Source of the DNA: Heterobasidion occidentale
Taxonomy: Eukaryota > Basidiomycota > Agaricomycetes > Russulales > Bondarzewiaceae
Reading direction: 5' to 3'
Assembly (NCBI GenBank): GCA_039111635.1
Contig: JBCAQO010000001.1
Location: 558,001-622,000, forward strand
DNA length: 64,000 nucleotides
Made by a program: the position numbers and the translations under genes. This document shows positions 1-9,059 of the stretch, piece by piece (the stretch's first letter is position 1; every line of letters starts with the position of its first letter). The notes below the pieces were generated by a model. The model worked only from the letters and a program-made list of their open reading frames with translations, ran no database searches and was not told where the DNA came from.

Positions 1-784
1 TGCGTTTTCGACTAGGAGGCGATAGTGAGTTGTGGCCACCATCGATACCGTTGAATCCAAAGAGAGGCGGCTCAGGACTGCTCAAGACGGGGGAGGGTAT
101 GCGCGAGCTCGACGAGACTTCCAACGGCGAAGGCGTCATGGACCTGCCTTCGGACCTACGGATGGACGCATGATCTAGTAAAGAGGCTTCTTCAACCTCG
201 GGGACGGGCTTACGCCCTCTACGAGTATATGTGCCGACTGAAGGCGGGTCCGCACCCGACGCGCAGGCCGGCCCGGCCACAAGGTGTTTCGGAGCTAGAT
301 GGGGGCTCTTCGCGGCGGGTTGGAGCTCAATGAGAGGGCGGAGCGCATGGTCGCAGTTGTACTACTTGGCAAGCAGCAGTCCTCTCTCTAGAGGAATCCA
401 AGTGCCTAGATGCGACGGGCCAATGCGAGGGAGAAGAGGTGTCAGGGCACGAGAGACGGGGGGAGAGACAACTGCGGAGAGACTCGCCTTGGTACTTCCC
501 TTCTCGTGCTCGCCCTTCTGTACCTCACGCTCGAGGACCCTCGTGCACTGGAGCTTATCGAGGCCGGCCAACTTGATGATCTGTATCGCCCTTGCACATC
601 CTGGACGCGTTCCAACGCCTGAATCAGCGTGATTCTTCACATGCGGGCGAAAGAAAGACGCACATCTCGTAGACGGGGATCCCGCTGTACGTGGCCTGAA
701 TGGGAAAGAGGCCATGAGAGAGGGGAGGCGAGGACAAACGGGTAGCTGTACCTTGAATATCGTCTGACCGTCCTTCAGCACCAT
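1..784 (-). pseudogene. Mbp1/Res-type APSES transcription factor, degraded, cut by left edge
   Basis: Read on the minus strand from an ATG at 784, the first exon encodes MVLKDGQTIFK and the next ATYSGIPVYEM. Further on come QIIKLAGLDK, TRVLEREVQKGEHEK and GTWIPLERGLLLAK. This is the order of the KilA-N/APSES DNA-binding domain of Mbp1, Swi4 and Res1, which control G1/S genes. After the domain the frame stays open to base 1 with LAPKHLV and a Ser/Pro-rich linker, as in Mbp1 proteins. It is broken. The stretch with the RRRSDSW-type motif is missing between EMMCKGDT and QIIKLAG and the frame changes there. The VQGG segment after GEHEK is also missing. The codon after GLLLAK is TAG where the family has Gln (CAG). 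Two further differences from the family (LQC for PQR) fit C-to-T changes. The last domain intron may use a GC donor (complement of about 522). The rest of the gene lies outside the window, so the ankyrin region cannot be checked. Confidence 0.72.
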
Positions 785-993
785 TATTGTGTGTGAGCAG
801 CGCGGCAGCGGGCTGCTGTGTATTGAGTGTTGAGTGTTGCGCGTTGGGCGGCTTGTCGCGTTGGCCGGTGCCAGGGGAGCTCGGGCCGCAGACTTCCGCA
901 GACGCGTGCTGCAACACAACAAGGGTAAACAACCTCGCCTTCACAACCGAACCACATCAGTCTGTCCCTTTGTTTTTTAACGAGTTCCGACCC

Positions 994-1006
994 GTCGCTT
1001 CGCGAC
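994..1006. repeat. 3'-terminal hairpin of Helitron A
   Basis: GTCGC and GCGAC pair around a 3-base loop. The hairpin sits about 10 bases from the predicted 3' end at 981 (minus orientation), the position of the termination hairpin in Helitrons. The flanking bases align with the hairpin of element B at 2310-2326. Confidence 0.6.
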
Positions 1007-1185
1007 TTTCACACAATGCTGAATACTATTTGTGGGTGTTAGGGTTGAATCTGAGTTTTGTTGTTTGGTTTAAAAAAAATATGAGGCTTTAGATACTTTT
1101 GTTGGTTGCATGCTACACATTGTAGGCTACCTGTAGTCTGTGTGAAGTCTGTTGTTTGCTATATAATTGTGACTTGATTACCTGT

Positions 1186-1842
1186 TGCTTGTGCCTCCGT
1201 CGCTTGTTGTGCTCCGCTTGTCGCGCGCTTGTGCCTCCGTCGCTTGTGCCTCCGTCGCTTGTGCTCCGTCGCTTGTGCTCCCGTCGCTTGTGCTGCGTGT
1301 GTCGCTTGTGCTCCCGTCGCTTGTGTGTCGCTTGTGCTCCCGTCGCTTGTGCTCCCGTCGCTTGTGCTCCCGTCGCTTGTGCTCCCGTCGCTTGTGTCCC
1401 GTCGCTTGTGCTCCCGTCGCTTGTGCTCCCGTCGCTTGTGCTCCCGTCGCTTGTGCTCCCGTCGCTTGTGCTCCCGTCGCTTGTGCTCCCGTCGCTTGTG
1501 CTCCCGTCGCTTGTGCTCCGTCGCTTGTGCTCCCGTCGCTTGTGCTCCCGTCGCTTGTGCTCCCGTCGCTTGTGCTCCCGTCGCTTGTGCTCCCGTCGCT
1601 TGTGCTCCCGTCGCTTGTGCTCCCATCGCTTGTGCTCCCGTCGCTTGTGCTCCCGTCGCTTGTGCTCCCGTCGCTTGTGCTCCCGTCGCTTGTGCTCCCG
1701 TCGCTTGTGCTCCCGTCGCTTGTGCTCCCGTCGCTTGTGCTCCCGTCGCTTGTGCTCCCGCTTGTGCCCCGTCGCTTGTGCTCCCGTCGCTTGTGCTCCC
1801 GTCGCTTGTGCTCCCGTCGCTTGTGCTCCTGTCACTTGTGTT
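1186..1842. repeat. 15-bp minisatellite inside Helitron A
   Basis: Roughly 40 head-to-tail copies of TCCCGTCGCTTGTGC, very uniform in the middle (about 1330-1840) and degenerate at the 5' side, with occasional units of 9, 14 or 16 bases. Because the unit is 15 bp, all frames are open in long runs, which creates several spurious open frames of 220-270 codons on both strands. Ten bases of the unit (CCCGTCGCTT) are identical to the start of the Helitron A terminal hairpin at 991-1000. Confidence 0.95.
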
Positions 1843-2309
1843 TTCATTGTTTGCACTCTCATTAGCCTTCCTTCCCTTGTGTGTTGCACCCTGTTTGCTG
1901 CACTCTCTTTGTAGGTTATTGGACATTTTCTCAAAATTCAAGTAATGTTCTTCAAATTCTCCATCACCTGGAATAACAGATATGCAGGATGCATGGAATT
2001 AGCAAGTATCAAGTGAGGGATATAGGGTACATTAACAGTAGGAATCAGAATATTTTATGGCTTTTGTCAGGTTTTGTCAGGTTCTCATTTTCGGACTTTT
2101 GGTGTGGAAAATCCTTTGATTGGGAGAAGAGAAATTCAAAATTTGGCCAATAAAGTAATTGTTTTGGCCTCGCGCTTCGCGCTCGCCGCGGCTATCGCCG
2201 CAGTTTGTCAGGTTTGGCCCCTCGCGCTTCGCGCTCGGGTTCTCACGTGGTTTTCACGTGTTGCCACGCGAGATACTGCCCTCCCATTCTTTTTAGACTA
2301 GCTTCTCAC

Positions 2310-2326
2310 CCGTCGCGTTGCGACGG
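2310..2326. repeat. 3'-terminal hairpin of Helitron B
   Basis: CCGTCGC, a 3-base loop and GCGACGG form a perfect 7-bp stem. On the minus strand it is followed by 11 bases ending in CTAG. This is the canonical termination structure of Helitron rolling-circle elements. Confidence 0.82.
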
Positions 2327-2333
2327 TGCAACC

Positions 2334-2433
2334 ATGCTTAATCCGAGTTTTTGTTGCAGTGCTTAGTCTGAGGTTGTGTGACAGTGCTTAATCTATGTTT
2401 GTGTTATAGTGCTTAGTTTATGGTTGGGTTTTA
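2334..2433. repeat. Four 25-bp tandem repeats near the Helitron 3' end
   Basis: Four successive 25-base units, each starting RTGCTTARTC or a close variant (GTGCTTAGTT), lie directly inside the terminal hairpin. They are diverged from one another, unlike the young minisatellite of element A. No open frame of note covers them. Confidence 0.7.
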
Positions 2434-2637
2434 GTTAAGCAGCCAAGTTAGAGTAGCAGTTTTATTTCAAGCATATATATAAAAAGTTAGAGTGGGGATT
2501 GAGAGTCAAAGTGTAAGAAGTTTCTATATAAGTTTTATACTACAGTCCTTGTTCAAGTCCTATTATAATTGTTAGCCATGTCACAATAATTATGATCCAA
2601 GACATACTATTGATTATCCAAAATGCCTTGCAATACC

Positions 2638-5600
2638 TCAGGGTACACTATATTGGTTTTTGGTCCCTTGTGAGTCTGGTGGGAATAACACCTTGATTCT
2701 ATCCCCTGATGTGCAGCGTGACAGTGCCAACATAAAGTTGGCCATGGAAAATACAGGCCGCTCCAAATCTAATCCAACAAACTTAACAGACTGTCCTTGT
2801 GACTTGTTGATGGTCATAGCAAAGGCAACATGGACAGGGAATTGTCTGCGCTTCAAAGGAATAGGGCAGGCTTCTCCAGATGGCTCCAGGGTTAATCTAG
2901 GGATAAACACAATTCTTCCAGCATGTGCTCCACCCAAGATGCGGCATTTTAAGACACGTGTCCTTGCCTCAAGTAAGATGAGTCAAGTGCCATTGCATAG
3001 GCCATGAGAGGGATCAATGTTGCGCAAAAGAATGAGAGGACAACCTCTTTTAACATGGAGGTGAGCAAGAGGAAGGCCAGAGATATTAATAGAGTTTAAA
3101 AACTCTATAGGATAACCCTCTATGTCCTTGACAGAGTCAATGCTGGTCAGGAGCTTGTCTTCTCCAGGAAACTTGGCCAGAATCTCCTTGTTGATCTCAG
3201 CAACAGTGTCATTGCGCCCAGAAAGAATCATATGGTCAAGGAAGAAGTGGTCTGGTTTGGGGTGCTGATCAGAGATGTCAGGATAGATAAAGTCAACCAA
3301 GGATTCCTTAGTATTGTTATTAAGACGCATGTTGGGAGGAAGTTCAATAGACTTGTCTTCACCAAGGTTATGGCCAGAACCAACATTGAGGAGCCATTGA
3401 GCAAAGGCATTGCTTTCAGGAGTCTGGTCTAGACGCATGTTCTGTTTGAGAGTAAGAAGTTGAATGTGATTCCAGAGTGAGGACTTGCGCAAAGATGCAG
3501 CCACAATCTGCTCTCTGCTTCCTTTGGGAACCACAGGCAAGGTCTGACGAAAGTCTCCAACAAACAGCACAATAACACCACCAAAAGGAGCAGGGTTGCC
3601 CATAAGATCCTGAAGAGTGCGATCAACAGCTTCAATTCCATAGCGATGCTGCATTGGTGCCTCATCCCAAATGACCACCCCAGTCTGATGAATAAGACCA
3701 TCAAAGTCAGAGTTTTTCTCCCAAGAGCAAGAGGAGCGCTCATTGAGACCCTCAATGGGGATTTTGAAGCGAGAGTGAGCAGTGCGACCACCATCCAGAA
3801 GCAAGGAGGCAATGCCAGAAGAAGCAACACAAAGAGCAGCCTTGCCTTGGGAGCGGACAGAGGCAGCAATGGTGTTGCAAACATAGGTCTTTCCACCACC
3901 TCCAGCACTGTGCAGAAAGAAGACTTGGCCTTGGTTGGACTGGACTGACTGCATGACAGCATCATAGGCATTCCTCTGCTCAGCATTGAAGGTCAATAGA
4001 TTAGTCTCCACCTGAAATGCAAGGTCAGCTCAAGGTCAACTTTGAAGGATGCATGGTAACTGACCTGTTCCCAAAGAGCCACATAATCATGGTTGAGCTC
4101 ATCCTGAAGAAGCACATTTGCAGCTTGGTTCCAATCTTGCAGAGGCAAAGGCATAGGAGGATAGTCAATGAGGCGCTTTCCCATTCCAATAAGGACTTTG
4201 TCCAGCAGATAGAGGCCATAATCAAAGACATCCTCTTGAGTAGGATCAGGAAAGCCCATGGCAGTAAGACGCACATGCAGATCATCACAGATTTTGTCCT
4301 TGTAGCGATTCCAAAGAATAAGAGGTTGTGAAGGAATGCAGAAGCGAAGGATGGTGGCAAAGAGGGATCTAAGTTGAGTTCCAGTCTGCATATCTGCTGC
4401 TTCAGCCAAGGCCATATCCCACTCTCCATCATCTTCCAAAAGGCCACGTGCAAAACAGGCATCACGATAGGTAGGATATTCAATGCCTTCATAAGTGCGA
4501 ATGTCTTTCCAGTCCTTGGCACCTTTAACAATGGTGAGCAATGTTCTGAGGTAAAAGCGTTCGCCTGCAGAGGGATGGACAAATAACATTCTGCCAATAG
4601 TAGAACCCTGCTGACGTGGAGTCCATATTTTCTTTGACTGGTTCCAGACATAGTGAAGAGGAAAGTCCTGGTAGGTATGAGCATGAGCAGCAGGGAACTT
4701 TTGGTTGGCAATAAACCATTCAGTCAACTCGGTTTTCTGGGACCTGTCTCTGTTTAAGACTTCTTCAGGATTATCATCAGCATCAAAGTAGACCTGCTGT
4801 TCATTAGGGAGATGGACAGGAAGACGGTAAACTGTGGGGGATTCCAGATGCCTTGGGAATTCAAAGATGTTCCAGCAAGCCTCCACAGGTCCAATATAGC
4901 GAGCATCCACATAGTCCTTAATCTCATCAATGTCTCCAATCTGAAGTGTAGCACGATCAGGACCTTTGTAAATATACTTGTGGATATATTTGACAGCCTT
5001 GATGGATGCACAGACCTCCACATTGATATGGCAGTTGTATTTGGCAAGGAGATAGGGATTATAAGGAACAACATCACGATTGTCAAACTGCATAGTATGC
5101 CGAGTGAAGGTGCGCCCATTGTTTGGCCTAGCATATGTAGGATAGCCATCCTCACCATAGAGGGTCTGCTCAGTAAAGTCCTTCCGATAGCGCTTGCTAC
5201 AGAGCTTGACTTTTGTGCCTCCAATATCTTTTTCTTCCATGCAACGTGCTTGAGGAAACTCAGGGCCGCAGCGTCCATGGAGCATGTATCTTGTGACAGA
5301 CTCATAAAGCATAGGATGGGCAGCAGGATCTGGAAGCTGGGCAGAGACAATCCTATCCACATCTTCAGCACTTTGAATCTTGTCCTGTGCATCAAGGAAA
5401 AGAAGAAGGTGCATATGAGGAAGACCACGCTTTTGAAACTCAATGGTATAAACCATCCCTGCCACCTTGCCAAACAGGCCCTCCTTGATATCCTTTATAA
5501 GAGCCTTCATCTTCAAGGCAAACACACGTGCAACCAAGTCTGGACGATCAGAAGGCTGCTGAGTTGAACCACCATCATATTTTAAGAGCTCTTCAGTGAT

Positions 5601-8383
5601 TTCTGGCCAGTTAGGGTTTGCAGTCATGGTGATAAAGATGTCAGGCTTATGGCAGTGGCGAGTGATAGCCATGGAATCTTGGAAAAGCTGATACATATAA
5701 CGTGGACTGCCTGCATGAGTAGAAGGAAGCACAATACGTTTTCCCCGCTGGCCTAGGTCTACCTCAGCTTCTGCATGGATAGCATCAAACAATGACTGGT
5801 ACTTTTCAGCTCTAATCTCCTTCTGATGGTTCCTGATCCAGAAAAGGTTGCTAGACTCAATAGATGCCCAAGCATCAACCACATATTGCTGAAATAGCTT
5901 GCCAGCTCTAAAGATGGTTTCAGGATCAAGCAGACGGCGCATAAGACGATAGGCATAATAGCAGCGCTGAGACACCTTGGATGAGAGCATTTGGCCATTA
6001 GGTCCAGGATGAGCAGGAATATTGGGATGAAAGCCTTGTTCGCCATGTGGAAATAATGTCACATAATGCAAGGGACTGTAGTGAGGGTGAAGATGGCTGA
6101 AATGCTTTAGACCTCCATGGTTATAGCGGACAACAATATCTCTGTGCAAGTCCACTTCCTCATCTCCACTTCCAGGAATGATGGCAGCAACTTCATCTGC
6201 AGTAGGCTCATTATAGCGGCGATGATCAGTATTGGGCAAGACAGCAATACGGGCTGCAAGCTTGTCTCGTTCTCCAGGATTCTTGTCTGCCATGATTTGA
6301 TAGGCATGGCGGTACAGGGGAACATAAGGATTGTGCTCATGAAACATATCCTGCAAGTTATTCATGATCTCAGACTTCAAGTTGGGATTGGCATTGTTGC
6401 GCTCATTGAGTGCAGCCTGAGGATCAATAACATAGAGCTGAGCATAGGAAGGTCTAAGATGGTTGGGTGGTAGCAGGGTACCCATCTGATGATAAAGTTC
6501 TCCATGGATTTTAAATGCATATGGCCCAGAGGTAGTGGTAACATGATCTGATAGCTTGGCAGCAATAGAAGTAAATGCAAATGCACTATTGTACTGCCTG
6601 ATATTTAGCCTGAATGATTTGGCATTCTCAGTGTCTCCACAAAGAAGATTACGCAGTGTTTGAGGAGGGTCCAATAACACAGGCAGCCTAATTTGGCCTT
6701 GTAAACAGCACATGCCAAAGCGGATATGATTGCGAGTAGAGGATAATAGCTTTTCAGAGGAAAAGTGAAGGGCTTTGCAGTGAGAACATTCAACATCCAT
6801 ATGGCCAACACTATAGCGTGTGTCAGGCTCTTGATAAGGACGACGACCAAGAGGTAGCTGTTGCATCACTTGATTTTGAGCTAGAGCATGGTGATTGTGT
6901 TGAATAGCAAGATTGTCATCGTGAATCTGCTGGGAAAGGTTCAAATGATACTGATGGACTTCTTGTGGCTGGGCATTGTCTTCTTGTTGTTGCTCAAGAA
7001 TAATCTGCTGCTCTGCCTGTGTTTGTGCTCTATGCTCTATACGTCTCTGCTGGGCCTCTATAAGATATTGGCGGATCTCCTCAAGATGCTGCTCATGAAG
7101 GGAAGCTCTATGATGATCAAATTCCTGCTGCTCTTGCTGGTATTGTAAAGCCTGCATATTATGCCGAGATAGTAATGGAGGCTGTGGATGATGGACAGGA
7201 TCAGGAAGAGGAACCACTGCATTAGGCCTTGCATTCTCTCTACGACGCCGTCTACGCTCTGCATGGCTCTGTTCAAAGTTATTCATCATGCGGCGCTCAT
7301 AGTCAGGATGGCTAGCTGCTGCAAGACGCATGCGAGCCTGTCGATCATGATTCCCAATCAAATGGCGTGGAAGATTAGGATGGGCAGAAACATTCACAGG
7401 CCAATAATGAGGTGGTGGTGCAGGCATAGGAGGGGGAGCATAGATAGGATATTGTCCAGGAATTTGATGAGCCATAGCACCATGATAGACAGAGTGTTGA
7501 AACATGGGAGCAGGATAAAAGTGGGGAGGAACATATTGAGCAGGAAGATATGATGGAGCAGAGGAAGCAGCCACTGCAGAATAGTATGATTGGACAGGAG
7601 GAGCAAGTGTGGCAGGCTGGTGAAGCTGAATGGGTGGTGCAAGAGAAATAGGAGGCTGAGCAGGATTGGAAGTAGCAGAATGGGAAGGTCTAGAGAGATC
7701 CTCAAAGACAGGCTGACGAATAGAGCCTCGTAATGCAGAACGCTCGCGCCGAAGAGTAGGAGAGGTCATCTGAAGCCTTTCAGCACGCTCTTGCTCCCGC
7801 ACAGTCTGGCGCTCATGCTCAGGAGTCCTAGGAGGAGTTCTTATAAACCCCAAAATTAATAAACAAATTTTGTGTCATTTAAAAAAAACTGCATACCTTG
7901 TCATAGTCACATCCACATGGGCAGCCTCTTCAACAGCCTCTTGGTTTTCAACATGTCTATAGTTTCTTCTTTTTAGCCAATGACCATAAAAAGATTAAAT
8001 AAAACCACATACCCATTGAGATTCTCAGGTGGAGGAGTCATATACAGATCATCCTCATCTTCACTATTATTGGTGTTCTCACTATAGCAAATATGAGTAT
8101 ACACAACCAATAAGCAAAAAGTAAAACACATACTTATGTACAGTCTCAGGTGGAGGTGTCATATAGAGATCATCCTCATCATCATCTCTAAAGAGAATTT
8201 TAGCACTGAAACAGTATCCAAGCAAGCCAAAAACACTCACAAAGGTGCCAATGCAGGCATCCAGACTTCCACCACACCCTCATTAGGAGCCTACAAAAAG
8301 AGTTGAGCACAATAGATATGATGCAAGCAACACAGACTTACAAAGGTGGAACACTCATTGTGAAAAGCTAAATAAAAAAACAC
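2638..8383 (-). pseudogene. Helitron Rep/Helicase protein, one nonsense codon
   Basis: The protein that nicks and unwinds DNA for rolling-circle transposition. The main exon (7839 down to 4065) holds a Gln/Pro-rich N-terminal region, then the Helitron_like_N Rep domain with the HUH motif in GLPHMHLLLF and later KYIHKYIYKG. A 53-bp intron (4012-4064, GT..AG, CTGAC branch site) joins LWEQ to VETNLLTFNAEQ. The PIF1-type helicase follows with Walker A GGGGKT, Walker B VIWDEAP and, near the end, TINKSQGQS. Upstream of 7839 are small exons at 7897-7956, 8013-8081, 8134-8187 and about 8238-8290, and one near 8340-8383; the ATG at 7853 lies inside an intron. The true start is further up and was not fixed. 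The frame is interrupted once, by TGA at 2983-2985, where the same frame resumes at once (LILLEARTRVL, GGAHAG). Such proteins normally have a basic residue there, so CGA to TGA is likely. A product stopped there would lack the last helicase motifs. Confidence 0.9.
8013..8187 (-). repeat. Duplicated acidic exon in the Helitron gene
   Basis: Exons 8134-8187 and 8013-8081 both encode DEDDLYMTPPPE, separated by a 52-bp intron (8082-8133). Both keep the same phase (two bases carried into the next exon), so duplicating one exon with its intron leaves the frame intact. This looks like a tandem exon duplication. Confidence 0.68.
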
Positions 8384-9030
8384 CTGCAAACAAAACCAAG
8401 AGCCAAGAGTGGTTGCCAAGCTAAGCACTCGCTGAATGCCCCCTCACAGTTCACCTGAAGAAATTGCCGCAAGACAGTGCCAGGGGAAGAGGATTCCCAA
8501 TGCTCTTTGACAACTCAATGTCACCCGTTGTCTGCAAAGCAGGTCGTTGTGACTGCGAGATCGTGGTAAAAGGTACCTGAGCAACTGAAACACCGCAGGA
8601 TGAGAGAGGTCCAGGCAGCTATGAAAAGACTGCTTTTGGCTACAGCAAACTAAGGCCGTGCTGGTAGACTTCACACCCTGTAGGCTTTTTCTAAGCAGAA
8701 TCCGTGCTCAGAGACACCCAGTAGAGCAGAGTAGAGTTTGAGAGAAAAGCCAGTGAGGAATAAAGCAGAGGAGAGCACAGATGAGGGTCTGGGACAGAGA
8801 TGATGATGGTTGATGGCAGAGATCAGCTATATCGCAAGGCTCGCAGCAGCCCCGGGCACGCGCGCGCTGACCAACTCCGTTTCGAGCTCCGACACGCTCC
8901 GTTTCGCGTCCCGAAGCCTATGGGACAGTGGTCTCGCGTGGTTTCTTACGTGGCCCACGCGAGCATAAGCGAAGACACGCGACGTGAGCCGCCGGCCCAG
9001 CGCCACAATTTTCCACTGTCGCCCTCTATT

Positions 9031-9050
9031 TATGGATGGATGGATGGATG
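9031..9050. repeat. Short GGAT tandem repeat
   Basis: Four to five copies of GGAT at the 5' side of the protease pseudogene. It is a simple repeat with no clear role. Confidence 0.7.
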
Positions 9051-9059
9051 TGAATCTCA

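Larger units (their letters stand above)
981..2273 (-). mobile_element. Non-autonomous Helitron (1.29 kb), element A
   Basis: On the minus strand this segment starts at 2273 with TCTCGCGTGG directly after a host A (complement of 2274). It ends at 981 with CTCG directly before a host T (complement of 980). The 3' end carries a short hairpin (stem 994-998 with 1002-1006) about 10 bases inside the terminus. TC start, hairpin near the 3' end, CTRR-like end and insertion between A and T are the Helitron signature. CTCG is one base off CTAG. The 5' end contains an imperfect inverted repeat (CTCGCGTGG with CCACGTGAG). No transposase is encoded; the interior is mostly the minisatellite at 1186-1842 plus AT-rich sequence and two copies of a CGCGCTTCGCG palindrome (about 2172 and 2223). 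Both ends resemble those of element B at 2298-8965, so that element's enzyme could have mobilised it. Boundaries are inferred from one copy only. Confidence 0.66.
2298..8965 (-). mobile_element. Autonomous-type Helitron (6.7 kb), element B
   Basis: On the minus strand the element begins near 8965 (TGCTCGCGTGG after a host A at 8966) and ends at 2298 with CTAG before a host T (complement of 2297). A perfect 7-bp hairpin (2310-2326) lies 11 bases inside the 3' end. The 5' sequence matches that of element A except that it starts TG rather than TC. It encodes one multi-exon Rep/Helicase gene. Just inside the 3' end are four 25-bp tandem repeats. The 3' end lies only 24 bp from the 5' end of element A, in the same orientation. 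Confidence 0.8.

Noticed and set aside
3..173. Plus-strand open frame at the left edge that could be the end of a gene
   Set aside because: The minus strand over the same bases continues the Mbp1-type linker from the APSES domain, which explains the open plus frame as a shadow.
1186..1842. CRISPR-like array
   Set aside because: Units are contiguous with no unique spacers, and the sequence is a eukaryotic transposon.
1113..1945. Several overlapping open frames of 220-270 codons on both strands
   Set aside because: All arise from the 15-bp minisatellite, whose length is a multiple of three. Translations are pure repeats in every frame, with no start context, splice signals or family match.
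4017..7553. Many plus-strand frames of 70-250 codons within the Helitron
   Set aside because: They are antisense shadows of the Rep/Helicase exons and have no recognisable motifs.
8444..8674. Minus-strand frame of 76 codons as the first exon of the Helitron gene
   Set aside because: Another frame over part of this region (KEHWESSSPGTVLRQFLQ) joins in phase to the next exon, but an upstream stop prevents a firm model, so neither was called.
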